From Cryptomeria japonica (Eukaryota > Streptophyta > Pinopsida > Cupressales > Cupressaceae): 64,000 nucleotides of DNA. The stretch is from positions 192,083,891 to 192,147,890 of the forward strand of contig NC_081406.1 of assembly GCF_030272615.1 (NCBI RefSeq). Direction: 5' to 3'. Positions 59,601 through 64,000 of the stretch are shown here, one piece after another. The notes under the pieces were generated by a model that saw only the letters and a list, made by a program, of their open reading frames with translations, ran no database searches and was not told the DNA's origin. Both the position numbers and the translations under genes were made by a program. Position 1 is the stretch's first letter. Each line of letters begins with the position of its first letter.

Positions 59601-62600
59601 GTAGTTATTCATAGATAATACAAATTTGGTGAAGAGAGAAAGTTGAACAATCGTTGTTATATTTTTCTATGAGATTAATGAAACATTGAAGTTATGGTGT
59701 TTTATTGCAATCTTTGTGGCTTCTTACATGGTTGTTTATCTTCTTGAATCACTCTTATTGAAGGTAGTATTTAGATGTTAGAGTTAGATTGAGTGATAAA
59801 TGCTGTGCTTGATCTTTTAGTGAAGCTCATAGTCCAAACCCCTAGCCTCTTACTAATTGTAAGTGTGCCTTGTGTGGTCAACTGGAGATATTAAAATTGT
59901 TTAGGGTTCAATCATTACTTGAATATTGATACGTATCCTATTGATAGTATCTATGTTAATGAATGATTTGAAAATCTTTTGAATTCCCTTAGAAGATTTC
60001 ACCGATTCCAGTAGAGTTGTTGTTTTATGGCAATATTGAGATTGGTAGAGTTTCACTAAGATTGCCCTCCATTTAGTCATTCATAGGCTTAGTTTAGCAT
60101 AGCCCTCTCTAATCTCTTATCTTTTGTCCTTTTTTCGAAACATTGGTTAGTATAAAAAGAAAAATCCAGTTCCTCGTTGGTTAAGTAGTTGCAAGAACCA
60201 GCTTTCATAGAAAGTACGTAAGGCCCCTTGATGAAATAGCAAACACAACGATAACTGGTGCTTATCCACACGTAGAGACCCTACATACCAGAACCTTGGA
60301 GTTGCCTCGATTGATCCTTAGGCAAAATCTTTAGCATTCGGGGAAACTTTGTTCAAGAGAGGATAAGGTATCTTTGGGAATTTTATTCTGTGTTTGATCG
60401 TGTATAAAAAACACATCAACAGGGACTAAGGGCAAAAATTTGGAGATGATGAGGGGATGGCAGGGGGAGAATGGTGGAGTAGTGGTGGGGGGTGGTGCTG
60501 ATATAAAAATAGAGGTCAATTGAAATCTTCAAGGCAAAATCTGCAATATAACATCTTTGTGATTGCCCCATGAAAGGTCAACTAATTTTTAGGAAGTTAA
60601 AGGTTGCAATGAGTATGTATGGCATGTGCCATATAGCGAGTGATCCAATGGCATCCTCGGCATAGGTGGTGGTGTTGTGGGGGATGTTGCCCCAAGTCCC
60701 CCAGTCTTAGAAGCGTCCCCTACAAGGGACATGGTTTTTTTTGGGGGGGACGTGTCTTTGTGGAACACTAATTTATCTCCATGGTACAATTTTAACATGC
60801 AATCATCTAGATTATTTTTCATTTTGAATGAATTGTTGAAGTCATTAACTGTTGATGTGGTCTTAGAGATGTTCGTTGCTGATTCCAGATGCACATCACT
60901 TTTTTGTCTTCCTCTTAGGTAGAGTTTTTTGACTAACAGCAAGGGTTATAGGAATATATGTTGTAGACACGCCTTACACCAAGATGCTTTGCAATATGTG
61001 TTGCCTCTAGTTCATTCTGTGCTGCAATTGAGCAATGCCATATTCTAACTGTTCACTTAAGTTTGTATTTGCTTTATCTGCCATTGCCAATCTCTTAGAG
61101 TCAGGCTTCCATCTCTCCATCTTTGTCTCAACAAGTGGTTTGGATTGGTCATTATCTTTTCTTTTTGCCGTATTTCTTTTTGACTAGAATCTGTTTTTTA
61201 CAATCAACTTGTGTTATTCTCCAACTTTATAATGCAAATTGATTCTCTCATCAGCAAACTTACTCTGATACTGAACTTATGGAATCTGCTATGAAGCAGA
61301 TGGCTCTGAATCTAATCAATTTCTGCTGGGTCTATTGTTTCAGTGATGTCAAGATAGGATTTATGCTTGGTAGGGCATTTGTGAAGCACACAAATACAAT
61401 GGGTTATAAGTTATAACTATCCAAGAGTGCATATCAATTGATTTTATTACAATCTCAGGAAATATGCAAGTGATGGGCTTGTTGGTTGGCATAGGAATTA
61501 CTGATCACAATAGGGATCAGGAGTGGTTTTTATCATTTGGAAGTGCATGAATCAAATGATGGATTTAAATTCAATGATGAATGCACAATTCGCTTTTTCA
61601 AAGAATTTTTATCTAATTGAGGAAGGCAGAAATCCATTTTACACTCAACAGATTAAGCTTTCAATCTTCTTGTGAACAGCTAATCCTCTCTGATTTTTGA
61701 GGCACTTTTATTGCATTTCTTTTATTGCCCACATTTATATCATGGGTGTTCAATGACAGTCATTCTCAGAGAGTATTCACAGGTGATCTAGTTCTCGCAC
61801 AGTATTATTGTTTCAGGATATTTTTCATCCACAAAACTTGGAAGAAAATCTTCCTGAAAGGCAACACGGCTTAGTTGGCTCTCTTACCTTGTTACAATGC
61901 AAAATATTAATAACATGATAAAATGGACAGTGCTTATTTATTTCCAAAATATCTTTATTTATACATGTGTGACATGCCGTTAAAAATTAAAACAACTATC
62001 TCCTAACCAACCTTAGTGCAATATTTGATCTCCAACATATCCCATGGCCTGTGGTAGTCTTGATCTTTGGTTCCACTTACAGCAAATGGACTATTGTAAG
62101 TTTTTGAGTTCAATATATAACCATTGAAAATGAAACTAGAATTTACATAGGCTGCAGTTAAATTCTGTTAATTGTAAACGATACTTAGTGTCAGATCTAG
62201 TTTTTTAGTTCAATTGTATTGTATCACATCTATAAAGGTTGAGAACAATCTGTCTACTAAGATCTTAGATATTTGATGGATTTAGCTAAATGCCTAACAA
62301 AAGTTCTACGTGGTGTATGGAAAACCATCTATATATTGTCAAGTCATTGATTCATTGTAATAATATGAATGACTCCATTTTTCCTATTTCTCATTTATCA
62401 GAACCAGGTCGATGCAAAAGTTGTTGTAGCTGGCCTATCAACAACATGCAGCCAAAAAATACATAATCAACTGGTGAGTTGAAATTTCATTTTACCTTAT
62501 TCTTGTTCTGTTCATCATCTCACAGGTTTCCCCAAGAATATATAGTCTTTTGCATGTGATACATCTTGCAATAATTTTTTCCTTCAAAAGGGCATATTGG

Positions 62601-63727
62601 GACATAATGTCTTTGGTAGCAGAAATTTTTTAGGTTGAGAATGGAAATAAGACAGTTATTTTTCAATGCATAAATATATTTTTTGAATTTTTATTTCTTG
62701 TCCAAATTGTGTGTAGTACACGTGTTTCTTTAATTTTCTTTTCAAAATTCATATACTTGCTGATTCAACGTTTGGACAATTCTAGACGTGAAATTCAGAA
62801 TGAGGATAGAAAAGGCAAAACATTATGTGGGTTCATTTCATTGTTTTGTCAGGCCCCTTGCCAGATCCACAGGGAAGCGAAAGCTTCCTAACCCTTGGAA
62901 CTGGAAATGCTTTTTGTTTTTTGTCAGGCAACTGCTTGTTAAAATCTGGAGATGTAACTCAATTTTGGTCCAGACTAGCCCATTATATCTGTCAGGTTAT
63001 ACTAGTTATTAAAAATTGCAATCTTTAGAGGAAAATATCGTGAAACCCTGTGATCAAGATTTCTACAATTAATTGCATTTATTTTGTGATTTAAAAAACT
63101 TAATGTACATGCTTACCTTACCTAGGTGCGAGTATTCTCGAGGGAATTCAATTGTGCTGATCATTTGTTTCAAATTTCACCTACCTTGTTTATTGGTTCA
63201 TGACTGTTTCATATAGGACTTCCTTTCTTGTTCACACTTCTAATCATTTTCTTTTGTTATCCATTTCTGATAAGAGTTAATTTATGGAAACTCAGTAAGA
63301 TTTGCTACCTTCGTAATCTGAACTTCTCAACTTCTCATATGGGTGCATCCGAGTAGCACAATTTCCTGAATTCTTTTTTCTACCTATAGGCAGGTGTGGA
63401 AAGGATGCATAAAGACAGCAAATATGTACTGTTCTTGGATGATGATGCTAGACTCCATCCTGGATCACTTGGTGCTTTAACAGCAGAAATGGAGAAAAAT
63501 CCAGAGGTTAATTATTTTCTTTAAAAGTTTGCTTTTTCTCATATTATTTGTGACCGTGTCAAAAATATTTCTTTGAGTATCATTACAGTGTTAGTTTCAA
63601 AAATTTCAAATATATCTCTCATTTTGTTTGGGTTTAGTGTGGATTGCAGATATTTATTCAGACAGGCTATCCTTTTGACATACCTTCTGGTAGTTTGGGG
63701 AGTTATTGCATATATGAGTATCATATG
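22135..63727 (+). CDS. GCS: ceramide glucosyltransferase (5' part, 7 exons, continues past window)
   Basis: The enzyme (glycosyltransferase family 21) transfers glucose from UDP-glucose to ceramide, making glucosylceramide on ER/Golgi membranes. The seven exons join in frame at GT-AG junctions and give about 229 residues; plant GCS proteins are roughly 500-520 long, so the C-terminal half lies to the right. Residues 22-47 form an N-terminal hydrophobic anchor. [15 protein letters not shown] (about 87-101) opens the glycosyltransferase fold. The D1-type acidic site is STDDPAY (about 123-129), and [11 protein letters not shown] (about 179-189) holds the D2-type site. [25 protein letters not shown] is in exon 7. 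The later catalytic Asp and the (Q/R)XXRW motif are not reached. Introns are 459, 15716, 368, 23304, 916 and 143 bases, with transposable elements in the two large ones. No stop or frameshift is seen in any exon, so the gene looks functional. Confidence 0.93.
22681..22736 (+). CDS. GCS: GCS exon 2
   Basis: The exon lies between ttggcag and AG|GTAATT. It encodes [18 protein letters not shown] plus the first two bases of an Arg codon, the rest of the hydrophobic anchor. Its end (phase 2) matches the single leading base of exon 3, 15.7 kb away. Confidence 0.88.
23396..23707. repeat. 157-bp tandem duplication in GCS intron 2
   Basis: The copies 23396-23552 and 23553-23707 both begin gagttcaacttttctta and contain cagtttggggaagttctcaa. 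By eye they are about 90 percent identical. Confidence 0.9.
24168..24845. repeat. dispersed intronic repeat, copy 1 (interrupted by MITE)
   Basis: The sequence 24168-24407 plus 24806-24845 matches 26277-26585 in direct orientation, with shared blocks such as ctcttgacaaagggt/cctgatca and gagctgcaagtggagatggg. The MITE at 24408-24797 is missing from the second copy. I do not recognise the family. Confidence 0.75.
24408..24797. mobile_element. 390-bp hAT-like MITE with 8-bp target duplication
   Basis: The termini are CTAAGTCACA and, reading inward from the right, CTAAGTCACA again, with further inverted similarity inside (GGTTCGAATT after a 24-base offset). The flanks ATCAAAGG at 24400-24407 and 24798-24805 are identical 8-mers. 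Eight-base duplications with short inverted ends point to the hAT superfamily. No transposase is encoded. The related intronic copy near 26536-26543 shows the empty site. Confidence 0.82.
24846..27149. other. GCS intron 2 sequence, mainly anonymous
   Basis: Apart from repeat copy 2, nothing coding is seen. The word tgtaacgtcccatttttt near 25292 resembles the start of the solo LTR at 27150 and may be a truncated relative. Confidence 0.4.
26277..26585. repeat. dispersed intronic repeat, copy 2 (empty site)
   Basis: This direct relative of 24168-24845 has an internal 30-base local duplication of gagctgcaaattaca and no MITE. Confidence 0.75.
28258..28420. repeat. about 70-bp tandem repeat, 2.4 copies
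   Basis: The word gccctttg/aaagagacacac starts at 28258, 28328 and 28397, with the second and third units almost identical. It lies inside the solo LTR. Confidence 0.9.
28515..28784. repeat. 135-bp perfect tandem duplication
   Basis: The segment 28515-28649 (starting tatctcatgtttgagtgag) is repeated at 28650-28784 with no difference that I can see, inside the solo LTR. The lack of divergence means it arose recently or was homogenised. Confidence 0.93.
28813..31050. other. GCS intron 2, degenerate repeat-rich DNA
   Basis: No gene is found. Between 29770 and 30130, and again at about 30900-30960, words such as ggtcgggctttt and gggtcaaaggaagttc recur with irregular spacing. The same style of repeat resumes at 36975 after the retrotransposon, so 28.8-37.6 kb probably belongs to one older element split by the younger insertion. 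Confidence 0.45.
30375..30661 (+). repeat. purine-rich tract with 53-bp period
   Basis: The plus strand is almost pure A and G over about 290 bases (GGAAGTGGAAGGAGAAGG style). A 53-base unit recurs (gtgagg at 30475, 30528 and 30581). Long Ser/Pro/Phe-rich frames on the minus strand are artefacts of the tract. Confidence 0.9.
31051..31055. repeat. target-site duplication, left (GCCGT)
   Basis: GCCGT precedes the 5' LTR and recurs at 36961-36965 directly after the 3' LTR. Confidence 0.85.
31056..31356 (+). repeat. 5' LTR (301 bp)
   Basis: It begins TGTTATCGGG and ends GAGGTAAACA. Comparison with 36660-36960 shows no difference except the last base. A TATA-like ggatataatatg occurs around 31238-31249. 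Confidence 0.92.
31359..31371 (+). promoter_or_regulatory. primer binding site, tRNA-Asp type
   Basis: TGGCGCCGTTGCC lies two bases after the 5' LTR and is complementary to the 3' end of plant tRNA-Asp (...GGCAACGGCGCCA). This primer is common among plant Ty3/gypsy elements. Confidence 0.8.
31671..34847 (+). CDS. Gag-protease polyprotein of the LTR retrotransposon
   Basis: This frame has 1,058 codons from the first in-frame ATG at 31671; it is open from 31620 without an earlier ATG. After a charged N-terminal region come two direct 17-residue repeats (about residues 104-138) and a Ty3/gypsy gag core at about residues 230-370 ([24 protein letters not shown]). Four zinc knuckles follow between about residues 438 and 570 ([56 protein letters not shown]). 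An aspartic-protease-like segment has [14 protein letters not shown] at about residue 741 and DAILGRVWL. Gag packages the RNA in virus-like particles; the protease would mature it. No reverse transcriptase follows the stop. A short upstream frame at 31405-31535 may be the original N-terminus, now separated by a stop. Confidence 0.87.
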   Translation: MPNLLNKDRNKKLETDEWEAAQKALILEQRVERRRRLRQLAEGRPAEGLPEGNQGGVTEGAEAEGNFYASPDYGRARSLEEFLEETRLRRELVEETRDRFKNLSLTPQREDHRREPGTGDDEVPQREDHRREPGTGDDEGEVNRTVGIRQNTVPSVTTTGDISGIRGSNRTVGTRQNTVPLVTTTGGISGIGGSSTGGQTQPQPPPSRRFPSMATKQKLPKFNGDSKDDPARHCRTCETIWTANGVTDQDEWMKQFPATLRGVAIDWYADLDKTSVTTWDELKKAFEKEFRLLRDDNEIVSEIYGTKQGKKETVRAYGRRLKELVGKMESQPADGLKKRWFVEGLNPKLRRKMKIVPPTSYDDAYNRAMDLESENKTAKKKKNRPSSSSEDDDTSEEESSSDEKPRKKVTALQKDMERMLKEFKTMKGTTSKDDELWCTECKESGHTKGACPKKAFCDICQIMGHSTKECPYNLKARNQQVLFAQEQPSTSEANNNASSGGYRDNRRGGGRNSNNTNNGSRIQYDVKGRPIIQCRACNQWGHFARDCTKEATPQHLCRWCGPGDHEDANCPQAGVNLLNIEKAEKTGEKEVLAITRAQTKKATYPDPRTEKERLREAKANIEREMTTERRDNEVASTSFRTEVENNIIGKILQMEVPIKVKDLLDSMPQLRTAILTNVQSTALSSAPQVGVPATATKSTPQVEVSVSPSTDPMLLALSSGRHPAVVEMGICGTILKDTIVDGGSGVNVLPEETWKRLGKPTLWPPTFNLVGADQHGIKPLGLLMAQQVTIGTQPFLLDFVVIPSKKKGYDAILGRVWLINARVNHNWKKNTLSMEKGGRKYTIDLHTQNVGEELASSDSEDSNKGEGGPDESKGKNAMEPNSEGVLELEGCSEDEVCSTNGLFHWQMEDYEMFQSYRLELEEPEQPTEVYLPEYKEYWKGDAPNPGDVNNPKSVGNDWNPVWKAAAFKIFIILLLLMYGKEVVVPVEFVVPGLSMTSENRLATNGYKLKPYHAKRAGDPRGRAGDSPGIGPKQETVERGKPRRMKGNPRDRGPEQTTF
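34992..35270 (+). repeat. array of CCACCGTGCGGTGG hairpins, 129-bp higher-order unit
   Basis: About nine CCACCG(T)GCGGTGG dyads alternate with related dyads CCACCGAAGGTGG and CCACCGATGGTGG. A larger period of 129 bases is visible: ccaacgatggacaccaccg occurs around 35012 and 35141. All dyads could fold locally in RNA. The array is open in several frames on both strands only because of its composition. Confidence 0.92.
35316..35450 (+). repeat. 41-bp tandem repeat, three copies
   Basis: Units starting ccgaaggagataaaaagcta begin at 35316, 35357 and 35398; a degraded fourth starts at 35439. Confidence 0.93.
35745..35915 (+). repeat. GC-rich short tandem array
   Basis: GGGGCGCTGCCCC followed by GACCCCGC recurs about five times at roughly 28-32 base spacing. 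Each GGGGCGCTGCCCC core is itself an inverted repeat. The tract is far richer in GC than the rest of the window. Confidence 0.85.
36200..36570 (+). pseudogene. decayed coiled-coil reading frame in the retrotransposon tail
   Basis: One frame reads [30 protein letters not shown] and [14 protein letters not shown], broken by several TAG and TGA codons. The charged heptad-like pattern suggests a former coiled-coil segment. I do not recognise it; it may be the remnant of a coding sequence lost when the element became non-autonomous. Confidence 0.4.
36646..36659 (+). promoter_or_regulatory. polypurine tract
   Basis: A G run (tcttggggggga) ends just before the 3' LTR, as needed to prime plus-strand synthesis. 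Confidence 0.75.
36660..36960 (+). repeat. 3' LTR (301 bp)
   Basis: It is identical to 31056-31356 except for the last base (G instead of A). It is followed by GCCGT, the right target duplication. Confidence 0.92.
36966..38452. other. rest of GCS intron 2
   Basis: The stretch 36978-37140 has a 72-base tandem (gagcaagagggagat at 37002 and 37074). An LTR-type terminus ends at 37615. From there to exon 3 the sequence is ordinary AT-rich intron with nothing coding. Confidence 0.55.
37570..37615 (-). mobile_element. terminus of a second copy of the giant-LTR family
   Basis: The segment from ccccatttgcaatgggg to ggtcacaaca closely matches the right end of the element at 53114-57237 (57199-57237). 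Read on the minus strand it starts TGTTGTGAC. The element would extend left, through the younger retrotransposon. Its other end was not found. Confidence 0.6.
38453..38627 (+). CDS. GCS: GCS exon 3
   Basis: The exon lies between atatacag and CAG|GTTTGG. One base completes the Arg codon, then 58 codons follow, including [14 protein letters not shown] and [16 protein letters not shown], which are strongly conserved in plant GCS. Confidence 0.93.
38996..39097 (+). CDS. GCS: GCS exon 4 (D1-type acidic motif)
   Basis: The exon lies between gatacag and AAG|GTATG and has 34 codons. It contains [20 protein letters not shown]; the DD pair aligns with the first conserved Asp of family 21 glycosyltransferases. 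Its acceptor and first 14 bases are duplicated in the next intron. Confidence 0.93.
39098..41528 (+). other. proximal GCS intron 4
   Basis: The stretch is AT-rich with no recognised gene apart from the acceptor duplicate. Two related blocks with atggatgatgatttggtctgtg/atgatttggtctttgg occur near 41130 and 41380, suggesting an old local duplication. Confidence 0.5.
40466..40503 (+). repeat. 38-bp duplicate of the GCS intron 3 acceptor and exon 4 start
   Basis: The sequence is identical to 38972-39009. It includes the last 24 bases of intron 3 with the AG acceptor and the first 14 bases of exon 4, and lies about 1.4 kb into intron 4. It could act as a decoy acceptor. Confidence 0.92.
41529..42113. 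repeat. compound microsatellite (ACATAT, ATGCAT, TA, CA)
   Basis: Nearly 590 bases of ACATATACATAT and TATATGCATG words, with shorter TA and GT runs, occur here. Tyr/Ile/His/Cys-rich frames on both strands come only from this composition. Confidence 0.95.
42114..42780 (+). pseudogene. chromovirus-like Ty3/gypsy gag remnant
   Basis: The frame to 42570 reads [44 protein letters not shown] and [10 protein letters not shown], the core of a Ty3/gypsy gag. A frame change near 42550 leads to [15 protein letters not shown], the zinc knuckle style typical of chromoviruses. Gag coats the element RNA. The left end is cut by a microsatellite and the right end stops near 42780. No protease, reverse transcriptase, integrase or LTR could be tied to it. 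Confidence 0.72.
43696..43771. repeat. 38-bp tandem duplication
   Basis: The unit beginning ggatgtcatcttgtacttga lies at 43696-43733 and 43734-43771, essentially identical. Confidence 0.92.
44183..44196 (+). repeat. CACTA-type terminal motif
   Basis: CACTACAACAAAAA matches the usual terminal sequence of plant CACTA transposons. It is followed by short subterminal repeats (tcatctatggttgcat and tcatctatggctgcat). The matching inverted end was not found, so this may be a truncated MITE or chance. Confidence 0.35.
48966..51051 (+). repeat. dispersed hairpin array (CGCTCCTGACCC...GGGTCCAGAGCG), about 14 copies
   Basis: Each unit is a near-perfect inverted repeat of about 35 bases: TTCGCTCCTGACCCT, a loop of CCA/CTCA type, AGGGTCCAGAGCGAA. 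Cores begin at 48969, 49155, 49198, 49524, 49566, 49732, 49919, 49961, 50078, 50261, 50438, 50605, 50794 and 51017. Spacings cluster near 166 and 186, with close pairs 42-43 apart. A 116-bp local duplication near 49998-50160 adds a copy. Spacers are less conserved than cores. Confidence 0.9.
52003..53113 (+). pseudogene. unrecognised ORF of the giant element, 5' half
   Basis: The frame begins [19 protein letters not shown] at 52003. One internal stop (TGA at 52150, where CGA would give Arg) precedes 320 open codons ending at the insertion point of the nested element. The same start ([18 protein letters not shown]) occurs on the minus strand near 54564, so the start codon is shared by two family members. 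The text is soluble and mixed in character, with an aromatic-rich middle ([20 protein letters not shown]). I recognise no domain. A gag-like or captured host function are both possible. Confidence 0.6.
53109..53113. repeat. target-site duplication GGCAT, left
   Basis: GGCAT at 53109-53113 is repeated at 57238-57242, flanking the nested element. Removing the element and one copy keeps the reading frame of the interrupted ORF. Confidence 0.88.
53991..54079 (-). promoter_or_regulatory. telobox palindrome and TATA box of the nested element
   Basis: AAACCCTAATTAGGGTTT (54062-54079) is a perfect 18-base palindrome made of two facing teloboxes. A TATA box (tatataa on the minus strand, about 53991-53997) lies about 65 bases downstream. 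The same arrangement and spacing occur at 59449-59537. Teloboxes bind TRB/Myb-type factors in plants. Confidence 0.6.
55359..56851 (-). repeat. hairpin satellite with about 166-bp period
   Basis: Plus-strand cores of CGCTCTGGTCCCTGG...GAGGGACAGGAGCG type start at 55361, 55526, 55692, 55859, 56025, 56192, 56235, 56401, 56569, 56744, 56780 and 56814. The main spacings are 165, 166, 167, 166, 167, 166 (from 56235), 168 and 175. Spacers are alignable but strongly diverged, while hairpin cores are nearly constant. This is the counterpart of the host array at 48966-51051. Confidence 0.9.
57243..59339 (+). pseudogene. unrecognised ORF of the giant element, 3' half
   Basis: The reading frame of the 5' half resumes exactly after the nested element and its second target duplication. 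It has a one-base frame change near 57600 and stops at 57906 (TAG), 58008 (TAG) and 58941 (TGA), then ends at 59339. It contains a basic stretch ([17 protein letters not shown], nuclear-signal-like), an acidic EEEE run near residue 30 of the block at 58113, and a long charged helical part with coiled-coil character ([19 protein letters not shown]). No known family is recognised. Confidence 0.6.
59449..59537 (+). promoter_or_regulatory. telobox palindrome and TATA box of the host giant LTR
   Basis: AAACCCTAATTAGGGTTT at 59449-59466 is followed 65 bases on by TATATAA (59531-59537). It lies after the ORF stop and about 0.9 kb before the terminus, which fits the U3/R part of an LTR and not the promoter of the ORF before it. 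Confidence 0.6.
60413..62401 (+). other. distal GCS intron 4
   Basis: No gene or clear mobile element is seen. The segment is AT-rich with a T/G run near 60726-60750. It ends at the GCS exon 5 acceptor. Confidence 0.55.
62402..62473 (+). CDS. GCS: GCS exon 5
   Basis: The exon lies between tttatcag and CTG|GTGAGT and has 24 codons, including [20 protein letters not shown], a segment nearly invariant in plant GCS. It follows a 23.3-kb intron. Confidence 0.93.
63390..63506 (+). CDS. GCS: GCS exon 6 (D2-type acidic motif)
   Basis: The acceptor ctatag is chosen over the GCAG four bases on because it keeps the frame and the conserved (A/I)GVE start. The exon has 39 codons with [20 protein letters not shown] and ends at GAG|GTTAAT. 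The DDD cluster is the second conserved acidic motif. Confidence 0.92.
63650..63727 (+). CDS. GCS: GCS exon 7
   Basis: The exon lies between gattgcag and ATG|GTAGTT. Its 26 codons include [20 protein letters not shown]. The next conserved segment of plant GCS is not found before the window ends, so intron 7 is longer than 270 bases. Confidence 0.92.
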
Positions 63728-64000
63728 GTAGTTCTCTCTCATTTTATGACTTCTACTTTTTTAACTCTTGTCTGTATGGAATCTCAGGTCCTGATTTTCT
63801 TCCTTGATTGTATAGTGCCTTTTATTTGCACTTTTATTATCTAAGTGCCTGTTAAACTGTGGCTCACAACGTTGCAATTTATAGTGGTTATGTTTCTAAT
63901 TGGTTCTTTTTGTGGATGAAATAATAGTTGACTTTTAGGTCTGTTCAACAGGAGTTATTGTATTTGTGAATATCACATTTTAGTTTTCTCTTGTCCTTTA

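Larger units (their letters stand above)
48640..60412 (+). mobile_element. giant LTR-like element with U3-side ORF (left edge not resolved)
   Basis: On the plus strand this holds, in order, a hairpin array (48966-51051), an AT-rich spacer, a broken coding region of about 1,070 codons (52003-53113 and 57243-59339), a palindromic telobox (59449-59466), a TATA box (59531-59537) and a terminus ending ACACATCAACA at 60412. The minus strand of 53114-57237 has the same order and the same terminal sequence, which fixes the family. The promoter near the 3' end suggests that this is one huge LTR (U3-R-U5). A TGTTGTGAC start was not found on the left, so truncation is likely. Confidence 0.6.

Noticed and set aside
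1-64000. tRNA, rRNA or CRISPR features
   Set aside because: No cloverleaf, ribosomal or spacer-repeat pattern was seen; the only tRNA-related match is the 13-base primer site at 31359-31371.

Overview
The window looks like nuclear DNA from a large-genome seed plant, most likely a gymnosperm of conifer type. The inference rests on a typical land-plant ceramide glucosyltransferase gene whose introns reach about 15.7 and 23.3 kb, on AT-rich sequence outside the youngest element, and on heavy nesting of plant-type retroelements (an L1-like LINE with an RNase H tail, Ty3/gypsy LTR elements, solo LTRs, a hAT-like MITE). Species cannot be named from the sequence.

Left part (1-22 kb). Positions 1 to about 1.76 kb look like the tail of an LTR element (polypurine tract then a TG start). 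A plant L1-type LINE of about 10.75 kb (1778-12529) sits between perfect 15-bp target-site duplications. It has ORF1, a decayed ORF2 (endonuclease, reverse transcriptase, RNase H) and an unusually long 4.5-kb 3' region of microsatellites and three copies of a roughly 0.85-1.1 kb repeat. From 12.5 to 15.5 kb there is only anonymous AT-rich DNA with small tandem repeats. A decayed minus-strand LTR element follows (about 15.47-19.55 kb), one LTR of which is split by a 1.43-kb LTR-like insertion. Anonymous DNA leads to a promoter-like region before 22.1 kb.

Right part (22.1-64 kb). This is the 5' portion of one plus-strand gene, ceramide glucosyltransferase (GCS). Seven exons are visible (22135-22221, 22681-22736, 38453-38627, 38996-39097, 62402-62473, 63390-63506, 63650-63727); they encode about the first 229 residues and the gene runs off the right edge. 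Intron 2 holds a hAT-like MITE, a 1.66-kb solo LTR with target duplication, a purine tract, and a young 5.9-kb gag-protease-only LTR retrotransposon (31056-36960) whose LTRs differ only at the last base. Intron 4 holds a microsatellite, a chromovirus-like gag remnant, and a very large LTR-like element ending at 60412. That element carries a long unrecognised, broken coding region of about 1,070 codons, an array of about 35-bp hairpins, and a palindromic telobox upstream of a TATA box. The coding region is split by a 4.1-kb, opposite-orientation relative of the same family (53114-57237) with a clean 5-bp target duplication.

The strongest candidate for something undescribed is this last family: apparently giant LTRs whose U3 side contains a large ORF and a hairpin satellite with a near-constant 166-bp period, upstream of a conserved telobox-TATA module.
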